Source: Nematostella vectensis (lineage: Eukaryota; Cnidaria; Anthozoa; Actiniaria; Edwardsiidae). Taken from it: DNA of 60,000 bases. The stretch's first letter is position 1. Each line of letters opens with the position of its first letter. The stretch is from the NCBI RefSeq assembly GCF_932526225.1, contig NC_064047.1, forward strand, positions 12,660,460 to 12,720,459, in the 5' to 3' direction. Position numbers and translations under genes: made by a program. Shown here piece by piece: positions 1 through 10,400 of this stretch. The notes beneath the pieces are model-generated. The model did not search any database. It was given only the letters and a program-made list of their open reading frames with translations, and was not told the DNA's origin.

Positions 1-184
1 CCCTTGGCCATGCTACTTGCAGTGTTGACTGTCTGCTATATGTATGGTGGACCAGCCTCACCATATCCACGATTGTATCAGCCCTATTCCTAAAGCCTTG
101 GTACTTGTAATTCTGAATAGACAGTATATATGCTAAGTATGGGTCTATAGGACCATCCCTCCCCTTAAGTTCTACGCTGCAGTG

Positions 185-283
185 TTATTTTACCATTTGG
201 CCGTTTGCCACTAGTGCTTGACAAATGGCCATTTTGAAATGGCCAATGGCCAATGTGAGACAGTGTTGGACAACCCTCTACAG
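185..283. repeat. Dispersed repeat, inverted relative to 58738-58832
   Basis: The segment is rich in the self-complementary word TTGGCCATTT and its variants. It reads as the approximate reverse complement of 58738-58832, sharing words such as CACTAGTGCTTGACAAATGG. This is a repeat family present once near each end of the window in opposite orientation. No coding capacity is seen, and nothing else is recognised in 1-585. Confidence 0.55.
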
Positions 284-589
284 AAGTTAGTTTTCACTCA
301 GATAACTTTAATAGATAAAGCAATTTAGTTAAATACCTTTAGTTCATTCTTTTATATTCAGATCACGTCAAGATTAGGGGGGTGAATAGGGGTATGTAAA
401 TCCGCCGATCCGCTACATTTTTGGAGCAAATCTGTGGATCCGCATAATTTTTTTAGATTCGCATGGTTTCACAAAACAATAGCATCGATTGAAATTTATT
501 TAAAATCCGAAATTCGACCGTCGAAGCAGTCAAAACCCGAAATCCGCGCCAGAATTGTGAAAAGATCCGTGATCTGCCGTACTCCCAAA

Positions 590-903
590 ATCCGCCAATC
601 CGCTAGAATAATAATAACAATCCGTAATCCGTGAGCATTTCGGGGCCGAATCCGCCAATCCGCTAGAATAATAATAACAATCCGTAATCCGTGAGCATTT
701 CGGGGCCGAATCCGCCATTCCGCTAGACTAATAATAACAATCCGTAATCCGTGAGCATTTCGGGGCCGAATCCGCCAATCCGCTAGAATAATAATAACAA
801 TCCGTAATCCGTGGGCATTTCGGGGCCGAATCCGCCATTCCGCTAGACTAATAATAACAATCCGTAATCCGTGAGCATTTCGGGGCCGAATCCGCCAATC
901 TGC
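590..903. repeat. 60-bp tandem repeat, about five copies
   Basis: Five consecutive copies of a 60-bp unit contain AATCCGTAATCCGTGAGC and TTTCGGGGCCGAATCCGCCA. Copies differ at a few positions, for example CAATCC versus CATTCC and GTGAGC versus GTGGGC. The flanks carry degenerate pieces of the same unit (about 395-600), and the array ends at a C homopolymer at about 917-932. The repeat is a multiple of three, so it stays open in some frames, but it has no gene-like features. Confidence 0.9.
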
Positions 904-1317
904 GAACCTATTCACCCCCCCCCCCCCCCCCCGATTAGGTATTGAAGCTGTCTCTAACTGAATAAAGTAGTCAGCTCGTTTCTATGTCCCTCTTTATACG
1001 CTACGGGTCTACACGTGTTGCAAATGTATAAACACAACGAAATGTGGCGTAATTAATTCAAGTGAGCACGACTTTCCACAATAACTTGATAGAAAGTAAA
1101 GCTATGGAAAATTTGCAGCAATGAAATCGCCAATTAGGCCTTGATTATGCACAAATACATAAATCGTATATGTGAAATTCTGAATTCCGATGCAATGATT
1201 TGCGATGACGTCACAGAATTGCATACTTCGCATAAGGAAAAGGCTTCGGTAAGATCATAGTGATCATCAATGCAGATTTCTCGGGACGACGAAAAAAATA
1301 GTTGCATTTTATGACTG

Positions 1318-1412
1318 GGCTACCATACCCTGGTTCCAGAGCCTCGAACGTCTCTCTAGTGGCCAGCCACTAAATAGAGACGTTCGAAGCTTTGGAACCA
1401 GGGTAGGGCTAC
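1318..1412. mobile_element. Fold-back (MITE-like) element, short form
   Basis: A near-perfect palindrome has a left arm at about 1328-1363 that starts CCCTGGTTCCAGAGCCTCGA. The right arm, about 1365-1403, is its reverse complement and ends TTTGGAACCAGGG. The arms are almost contiguous, so the element folds into one long hairpin. It shares its arm sequence with the element at 1883-2020. Confidence 0.75.
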
Positions 1413-1882
1413 CACAGGTATCCCAGTAAAAAAAAACTAAAGTTGTTGTGTGTTTGTGATGGGTGGGGGTGGGGGGATTTAGACATTCCAAAAAAGGGGC
1501 GGCGGAGCTGTCGTTAAACACCACCAGGCCAGGTGACAATTTAATTTCGAGCCCATTTTCAGGTGTGTAAATAATATTGTATAGGGTGGACTGGGGGCAT
1601 GCTCCACCGTGAAAATGTTGCCATTTTTAAATATGTGAAATGCTAATTTTCGTTAAAACCTCAATAGAGAACAGCATCATTAGCTCCTTGCCGACTGAAA
1701 TCTTATTTACATATCTTTTTATACCACCAATCGGAAAAGTTAATAGGGGGGGGGACTTCGACATGAATGAAAATAGTAGAGGCAGCACTTTAAGGGATAA
1801 TGATTTTCAACGCCTGCCAAACGAAAGTCATAAAAGTGCAAACAGAAAGCGCATCATATTAATTTATCTATTTTGTAGGGGG

Positions 1883-2020
1883 TCTTATACCCCGGTCCCA
1901 GGGCCTCGAGCGTCCTTCTATTCAGTGGCCAGCGAGGTTGAGACGTCTCAACCTCGTCTCAACCTCGCTGGCTACTAAATAGAGAGACGCACGAGGCTCT
2001 GGGACCAGGGTAGGGGTCTT
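1883..2020. mobile_element. Fold-back (MITE-like) element, longer form
   Basis: This is a second member of the 1318-1412 family. The left arm contains CCCCGGTCCCAGGGCCTCGA and the right arm ends GGCTCTGGGACCAGGG. The centre carries an extra internal palindrome built from GAGGTTGAGACG and CGTCTCAACCTC. No transposase is visible. 2021-2249 holds nothing I recognise. Confidence 0.7.
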
Positions 2021-2389
2021 GGGCTCTCCCCAGTAAAAATTTTGAAATTCCAGTTCTAGGAGACTCGAAAATTGACCAGAATGCCTGTTTAAAAAATAAG
2101 GCCCTCCCCTAGACCCTGTATCAAAAATGACGATATAACTCATAGATGTCTATTTGCTTGAATTCGTTTGTCCTTAGAAATTTTTCACTAACGCAGGTGG
2201 GAAGCCTGTGCTGTGACAACGCTAAGTTTGATTGAATGTTCCTCCCGTTGCATTGTTTGTACAACTTCGTCAACGGCTACTGAGCTCAATAATAGAATCT
2301 AGGAGGAAAAGAAAAATATTGCACATTATGTGAGGCGAGAGAATTCTTTGCCATCAGAGACACCGCTGTTTGCTTCTGTTTTGTTTAGT

Positions 2390-2508
2390 TCCGCATGTGA
2401 CTGCTGAGCTCGCCTTGCGTGACAGGGGGCGGTCTGAGTGACTGCGTGGGGGACTAGGGTCTAGATTCCTTTGCGTCTTTCCCGAAGGGTTGATCAGACG
2501 CTTCCATT
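2390..2508 (+). promoter_or_regulatory. Candidate promoter and 5' UTR exon of TRIM-TLDc copy 1
   Basis: A block conserved in all three units ends at a consensus donor (CCATT|GTAAGT, intron from 2509). The coding ATG at 4471 lies 2 bp after a good acceptor (T tract then AG at 4467-4468), so an upstream non-coding exon is expected and this is the best candidate. The block holds GTGACTGCTGAGCTCGC and GTGACAGGGGGCGG, a motif that recurs in every unit upstream of the 51-bp minisatellite. The exon start is not determinable from sequence alone. Confidence 0.4.
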
Positions 2509-2937
2509 GTAAGTTGAGATTCTTCTGAGAAGATTTCGACTAGAAACAGGTATTTATATCGCCTATTTCCACCCTATTTTGGCTATATTACCTATTTCAT
2601 TATTGTATGGGGTCTAAAAGTGGATCGATTCATTTGTCTTCAGCTGATAACTCTTGAGAGGTAAAATCACTTCCGCTTTCGATTCGATTCCACTAAAATT
2701 TCGAAAGACTCGAAAGGTTTCCGAGTAAAAAAAATCTATATTAAATGTACCTTTTGTTCCAAACGTTGTGTTTAGTATATTGGCAGTCTATATTTGAATT
2801 ATTATGTGTTGTCTTATTCGTTGTTGTTGTTACAATGCTGTACATTAAAGGTCGGTACAGCTAGATATGCTCACTCTAGCTGAATCGTTTACCTTATAAC
2901 ACTTTATTTTCGCGTCAATTTAAACAGCCTCTGTCAG

Positions 2938-4317
2938 GTGCCATTTTATCATCCTAGCAAAGTACCAAAGTGTGAAGAAGCATCCATTTCCATCGGCTGA
3001 TTTGTGATATTTTCGATTTAAAAAAAATTAAAAATTCGCGAAAATAAAGCATAGCTGTCAACTCTCCCGCATTAGGCGGATGTCACAAGATTTTGAACCT
3101 AATAACATTAATTTTTGTGTGAATGTTCATACATTCTGCATCCACTGTATTCACTCGCATTGGCGTTGGTTTTTTTCACATATTTACTGTATCTCACCCG
3201 ATTTTACAAGATTTCTGTGCAAGTTTGATTGACAGCTATGATAAAGTGATATGGCCTTTGGGTGAAATATTTGTCGTTTTATAAGCTTTTTGCAAACACC
3301 TTGACTTTGACAATTCTGAACTGTATTTACAGGTTTTTGTGGAACTAAATTTAGCCCACGCATGTCTTTGTTACAGTTTTGATGAATGAAGCACATTCTA
3401 AATCACTTGCTTTACTTGAGTTTATTGTCTCAAAATGGCAAGATTGCAAAAATAAAGTGACTTTTTATGAAAATAGCGAAAATAAAGTGTCGCCCAATAA
3501 CAACATTTTAAAATCGTGAAATTTTGACGTCGCCAATAAGGTGTAATAAGGGTTTAGTTTCAATTAAAGATTGTTTATTTTCGTTGTTCTCTGGTGGACA
3601 GGTACAGTGATTTCTGATTTTTTTAAATTGTTATTTTTTTGGGTTTGCCACTCAAAAAAGTCACATGATCTTTTAGCACAAGTCGCCTATTCACGAAACA
3701 GTCAGAAATTAAACAAGAAAGCTATGAAAATAGTTGAGTTTGCTTGATGGTGGATGGATGGGGTGCTAAATTAAAGTAGTGTTACAGATTCTCTAGCCTT
3801 CAAAAGTGTAATTCCCATATTGGTCACTGGGAAGGGGTAAATTGGCCAAATTGCCATTGACTTATCTTCAAACTTCTAGCTGTTTTACTGCTCATCCAAT
3901 AGCTAAGTCCAAATATCTGTTGTTTGGAGTCGTTCATGAGTTTTAGGAAGCAACTGAAGGTAAAGTGATCACAATTAAAATTTGGCAATGTAACAATAAT
4001 CTCATTGATAAGCTGGGTTATTTTTCATAGTAAGTAAATAAGTAAGTATATATACTGTATGTCCAACTTTGCATATTCATATTTGTGTTGTCATTTTCCC
4101 TTTCCAATTTGTTTGATCATGCAAAGCTTCCAAACATAACGCCGGAATTTATAACAAAATAAACAAATATATAACACAGTTTATTCAGCAGACACAAGAT
4201 TAATCCCTAATTTCTTGAATTATTGTGCATGTTTAGGGATTGCAAACTCCACATGAGAAATGCAAATTTTAAAGTGTTTGTAATGCAGATATTTCTGCAT
4301 TATTTTTGAGAATTAAA
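2938..4317. other. Unit 1-specific sequence in the 5' UTR intron
   Basis: Homology with units 2 and 3 stops near 2938 and resumes near 4318 (AAAGGAAATGACCAGAAGGG). The interval is AT-rich, contains the MITE at 3050-3240, and has no recognisable gene. Short G and C runs lie near its right edge (about 4380-4391). Confidence 0.6.
3050..3240. mobile_element. MITE with target-site duplication, unit 1 only
   Basis: It has 12-bp terminal inverted repeats, CATAGCTGTCAA at the left and TTGACAGCTATG at the right. Directly flanking them is a 6-bp duplication, ATAAAG at 3044-3049 and 3241-3246. The length of 191 bp and lack of an ORF fit a non-autonomous DNA transposon. It lies in the presumed 5' UTR intron of gene copy 1, in the segment that units 2 and 3 lack. 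Confidence 0.75.
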
Positions 4318-4470
4318 AGGAAATGACCAGAAGGGGCGTGGCTGTGCCCCCAATATTTTCTCAATGTTTCTGTATCGTGCCCCCCCCCCCCAATCTTAGG
4401 TGGCCTGCTATGCCTCTCGTAGAAAAGGAATAATAAATTTGCTTATGCTTTACTTGTTGTTTTTTTAGAA

Positions 4471-7400
4471 ATGACATCTGCCAGTAGGCGCCTCGAGGAT
4501 GAGGTGACGTGCTCTATATGTATAGAGCACTTCAACGATCCTAGAGTGCTCCCTTGCTTCCACTCATTTTGTCGGCACTGCCTGGAAGAGCTGGCAGTGC
4601 ACTCTGAAGGGAGAGGAAAACTTGTGTGCCCCCTCTGTAAGGCGGAATTCCAGGTAATCTGTCATGCAGAAATTCATCCATTACTTAATGAACACTGGCA
4701 CAACTGTGTGACAAATGTTTTGCTGTAACAAAGAAATGGATTCAAACGACAAGTGCATTTCGAAAGAGAAAAGCAAAATTGAATTCTTCTCACAAGAAAT
4801 TACTTTGAGTATTGAATTATTAAAAGATAAGGATCCCCAAGCTAATGTTGTATTTTGCATGTTTCCTTCATAGTTACTGTGGATATATGGGCGTTACAAA
4901 AAAAATTGGGACAAAAAATTATAATAAAATACCTTCAAACTTTTCTTACCTGTTTTTGGACTTGTCATTCACATCCCTGTGAAGTTTCAATTCATTTGGG
5001 GCAATATTGAGCAATTGTAGTTCAACTATATTTACAGTAACTATGAATAAAACACGTAAAATACAACATTAGCTCGGGGAACCTATGCCCTTCCCTGAAA
5101 CCATATGCAAACTCCGTTATAACTCTATTTTACTGATTATTGTTCTAGATTTCCCCAGCAGATGTTCCGAGTTTGAAGGTGAATTTCATGATCAACAGTA
5201 TTCTCTCTGTTCTTCCTTTGTTGACATCTGACGACTCCAAGAAGAAACCAGCTTGTGAATCGTGTGATAGTGGTGAGCCTGCCCAAGGGAGATGTAACGA
5301 GTGCGATCACTTTGTCTGTGAGCAGTGCATCTCGACTCATAAGAGATTTCGACCAGTGCAACACCACACTATCCTCAGTCTTGATGAGATCAAAAGCGGA
5401 AAGTTACTTGCAATGAGCAAGGCTTCCTTCTGCACCAAACACAAGGGTGAAAAGCTGAAACTGTTTTGCGAATCTTGTAAGGAAGTAATTTGGCGGGACT
5501 GTACCGTTGTTGATCATAAAAATCATGATTACCTTTTCACAAGTGATGTTATCGCTCGAGAGAAAGAAGAAATATTGGGAAGAGCAAAAAAGGTTGCATC
5601 AAAACTCACCGATATTGAACAGGCGATGGCATTGGTAGAAGAGGCTCAACATCATCTCGAGGAAAATAAACGTGCTACCAGAAGGGATCTGGATGCGTTC
5701 ATTGATAAGCAGATAGGTACTCTTGAGAAGATGCGATCTGATCTTAAAGGGGGGATTGAGTCAGCTTGTCAAAAGCATGAGAAGCAGCTGACTGCCCAGA
5801 GAGAGACTCTATCCATGAGACTTGCAAGTGCTCGTAGCAGTTTGGAGTTTGCTGAGAGAATGTGCAGAGATGCAAATGATGTGGATGTCTTGTCCATCAG
5901 GAATGAAGTACTATCCCAGCTATCGAGTCTAGCAGAGAAACCCGTGGATCAGCCTTGTACGGAGGTTGGAGTTCGTCTTGTAGTGGATGAGGGGTATTGG
6001 GATTCTTTGTCAAAGAAGATTTCTGTTGGTGAATCTGAAACAGGTACTAATTCTCTAATACTGTTATGTAGGTAGGTAGGTAGGTAGGTAGGTAGGTAGG
6101 TAGGTAGGTAGGTAGGTAGGTAGGTAGGTAGGTAGGTAGGTAGGTCGGTCGGTCGGTCGGTCGGTCGGTCGGTCGGACGGCCGGCCGGCAGGTAGGTAGG
6201 TAGGTACCCTCAATGGACTCTTGAATAGGCTTCCTAGTTTTACCTTTTACTACCATCTCGAAGGTCTTTCTCATGTTCAACTCCATTCGGTTCTCCAGCG
6301 CCCAGCGCTTGATGTTGGTAACTTTCTCCAGCGATGAATCAATCGTGTCTGAGCCAGATATCACAGGCGTACTTATTGTGATGTCATCCGCATATTTGAG
6401 TTGGCGCTAGCGTTCTGAATATAATTTACCATGATAGAGAATAGCAACGGTCCTAGCACCGTTCCTTAGGGGACTCCTCTGCTGATTCCAAGGAAACTGG
6501 TAGCCATCCCATTAACCACAACTCGCTGCTTTCGATCGCACAGGAAGCTCATTATCAACAATCTGTTACAAAACTAATAGGACACTTTCCCTCCCCCTTC
6601 CTCAATGTTGGAGGGCAAATGATCACCTTGCTACTGCTTGTGTTTTGAGCTAAAAAATCGCCTCTTACCAATATTAATCGGGGGGAGAGGGTTGGCGGTT
6701 GTTTGTATAGGAAGTGTCCCACTTACTTTTGTTGAAGATTGTCTGAGCAAGTGACTGACAGGTCCTGGAACAGGAAACACTATCGTTGATAACGCAACGA
6801 CAATACAACTATGCGAACGTCAAAATCAAACACATACAATTATCGTGCCAGAATCGCGCGTAAAAATGGACAGAAGCTTCAGAGACGACTATTTTTCATT
6901 GTAAACAATCTCATCTGTTTCTTCATATAAAAAATACCGCCTATGAAGAATTTATTACGTGAGAGATTTTCACTACAAATTTAGTCACGCAAGCTTGTCT
7001 CGGGGAGAAGGTCAATTCAATAAATTTATCTGTTTTACAATAGTTTTGCTAAATATCTGACACTTTGACACACAGTTATGCTTGAAGAGTTCAAGCAAAG
7101 TGTATGCAATGCTTTTTTCGTGGAGCATTCGCTAAAACCGACGGCTACAGACTACGTCTTCTGTTCTTGCTTATGTTGCTCAACGATTAACAACAACAGT
7201 TAACCATTTTAAAATTGTTAGAGAAATGCCTTACGAAAGAAATTCGAAATCTAAAATAATACAGTAACAACTTGAGATTCAAGCTCATAAATTGACACTA
7301 GTTTTGTTTGAATGAGGGTTTACATTTTGGAGAGAGAGCTCATGGTAGATGGTTGACCGTCGTTTTACTAAGATAAAAATAAAGTTCATTTTTATATAAA

Positions 7401-10400
7401 CGGTCTACCACGGTTGACCGCTCAAAAAAGCCCTATTATATATTTCAAATCATTTGTAAGCTTCATATACCTAAATAGCTTTGTGATGGTAATAGAATAG
7501 ACGAATGATTGAAGAAATTTGGCTACCATGAGTGGGAATAATATTTTTCTAAAAATGGTAGACCGTACACGGTCCACACCAGCTTTTTTGCACCGCCATG
7601 CTAAATATATAAACACTTGTTGTGATGTTCATTGAAAATGAAATGAGCCGAGGCTCTCATGTTTTCTACAACAGATAAACCGCCTATTTATCGCTTTCTT
7701 TAGTCGATTTGTTATTTATTGTTTAATTGGGAAATACTTATCAGGCGATGATCTTTTTAGTCTCTATGCCTGTATTTATTACCTAAATTGGCCATAAAAG
7801 CGGTGTTTTTCGGCTAAATACTCCGAGGGATGGCTGCTTTTCCAAATGGAGACAATCGGCACAATATATAGACAGTCTCTTTGGCAACATCAAATAAATT
7901 TTATAGTTTACAAAATTATAGTCTGCAAATATCCTAGCGCACCTTCATTTAATTCAAATTAATTGAATAAAATATTCCAAATAGCGCACAGATATCCCAA
8001 AAGTATTTTCTGGGGACGTCAACATGTTTACTTCAAGCTCGAATAATCAATAGATTGAAAAACTTTCATTAGGGTATGCGAATAAAGAGAATACATTTTA
8101 AGAAATCGATGATAAGCGTGACAAATTCCAATCGTTCCACTTCTGAGACAATCTGTTACAAAACTAATGGGACACTTTCCCTCCCCCTTCCTCAATGTTG
8201 GAGGGCAAATGATCACCTTGCTACTGCTTGTGTTTTGAGCTGAAAAATCGCCTCTAACCAATATTAATCGGGGGGAGAGGGTTGGCGGTTGTTCGTATGT
8301 GAAGTGTCCCACTTACTTTTGTTGAAGATTTCAGTTCTTGATGTAAGGGTTGATGTCGTATTTTGCCAGTTTATTACAGAGAATATGGTGAGGGACTGTG
8401 TCGAAGGCCTTGCTGAAATCAAATGACAAGGCTCTAACAAAATCTGCATCGTTGTCTAACTGCTTGAGCCAAAAATGTTGGCATTTGATCAGGGCCATTG
8501 TTGTGTTATGGCCTTTCTTGTAGGCAAATTGGTCGGGGCCAATTTCCGAGTGGAACAGAGTTCGTTTCTGCAGACAAGACGCTTGAAAATCCTAATGATG
8601 ATATTAGTCAGTGAGATTGGTCTGAGTTGACTACACTCTGTCAGAGGAGATTCCTTAGGGATGGGCGAGATGTTCGCTAACTTCCAAGCCATTGGGACAG
8701 TTTGTTGTTGGAGTGAACAGTTGAAGATATTTTTGACAACAGGTGCAAGAGTGTGAGAAAAGTCGCGCCAGAGCAAGTACGGAAATTGATCAGGCCCTGA
8801 GGCAGTTCGTTTCTATGTGATAAAAAACTCATTACATCGCTCTCACTCACTGTTGGGGTTCGGGTGCCTTCAGGTATCTCCAGGCGCACGGGGACAACAT
8901 ATGCCTTATCAGTATTGGTGGCTTGAAAATGTGAGTTGATGATGCCGGGTGAAATCACCGATGATGATGATGATGCGCGTTCCCTGTGTCTTCCGGACAG
9001 TTATTCTATTGGCTGTCTCCCACCATTCTTTTGAACCGCATTTGTGTTCCTTATGAACAGCTTCCACCTGATTACTCCGAATGAGAATGTTGATACACTC
9101 TTGGCGCCTCAGAATCTCAGCACGGGTTCCTTTATGCGCAATTCTGTTCCTGATGTTACAAAGGTGTTTAACCAGGGGGACATGTAAGGTGGGTCTCTGG
9201 ATGAGACTTTGACCCGAATGAGCGGAAAACATTCATTGAACATCGACCACAGGCTCGCATTTAGCAGCTCCACACTCTCCTCTAGGTTAGCAAGATTTTT
9301 AATAGGACTCCAGTCGAAAACATTTGTTTTTCCTGATCAAATAACTGAAATCCTCTGCTATCAAACCTCTCACTTTTCAGAAAAATAATTTTACCTTTGA
9401 TTTGATTTTTGCATTGTTTTTTTACCCCAGTAACTCTATGCCTAAATTTAACCTCATGGTAGTGTAAAGTAATTTTTGTTTTTTAATCATGTAGTTTTCA
9501 TTGTATGTATACCCCGAATTATTTACATTTATTACATTATGAGTAGCGACTGAAGGGATCAAAGCCGCAGTTCTTATCTAGAAATAATTGAGATAATTTT
9601 AAAGCAGAAACTTCATAGGATACCAGATTCACAATTTTTAAGCACCAGCGTTTTGCGACGAATAGAATACATAGAAGCATACCATAATACACAAGGCTTT
9701 ATTCATAATATTTCCTGATGGTGAAATTCAGTTGCAGATCTTTTGCTGAATGGTAGTTCTACAAAAGGTGGTTACGGGTTAGGTTTATTCGAAAGATTAA
9801 TGGTGATCAAGTCCAGCGTTTGTGACACTTCGATAATTTGTCCTATTTATATATAATTTTCGGCGAAGGGATTTTTATCCTTTCTGTAATTGACAGAGAG
9901 TGTCTTTTGACACAAATCCAATCCTGATGGTGGAACTTTGGGCCCAGAATACTCTAGGAATCTTGATTTGGGGCAGGACTTTGTACGACCACACAACAAC
10001 AGCAGCAACAATTTGTACTAACCCTTTGGGTGACACACATATACACTGACTTTATTTGTTTGAGACATGATGAGGATAAGGAATTGTGCCTTCTTGATAA
10101 AAAGAGTATTGGTTACTTATCTGGTGATGGTGTAACTCCGTTTGTAGGTCTTGAGCAGTCCGCCATCCTCAGCGGCAAAGGTCCAGAGTACCTCCGAGAT
10201 CTCTTGGGATTCCTGAAGCCCGTGCAGCAAAGTCCCAAGAGTCGCTGGGTCAGATGTTTCTCAGCAAAGAGAGATGGCTGGGCTGCCAGGACCTTCTATG
10301 AAAAATGCAATGGCAAAGCGCCGAACATAGTACTCGTTAGTGTTGGAGGAAGATACGTGTTTGGTGGCTACTCTGACGTAGCGTGGACAAGTGAGTACAC

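Noticed and set aside
590-915. CRISPR-like array of 60-bp repeats
   Set aside because: There are no unique spacers; the whole unit repeats, and the context is a eukaryotic genome.
6047-6364. Minus-strand ORF ending in Pro-Thr-Tyr-Leu repeats as a proline-rich protein
   Set aside because: It is the tail of the LINE reverse-transcriptase fragment running through a tetranucleotide microsatellite.
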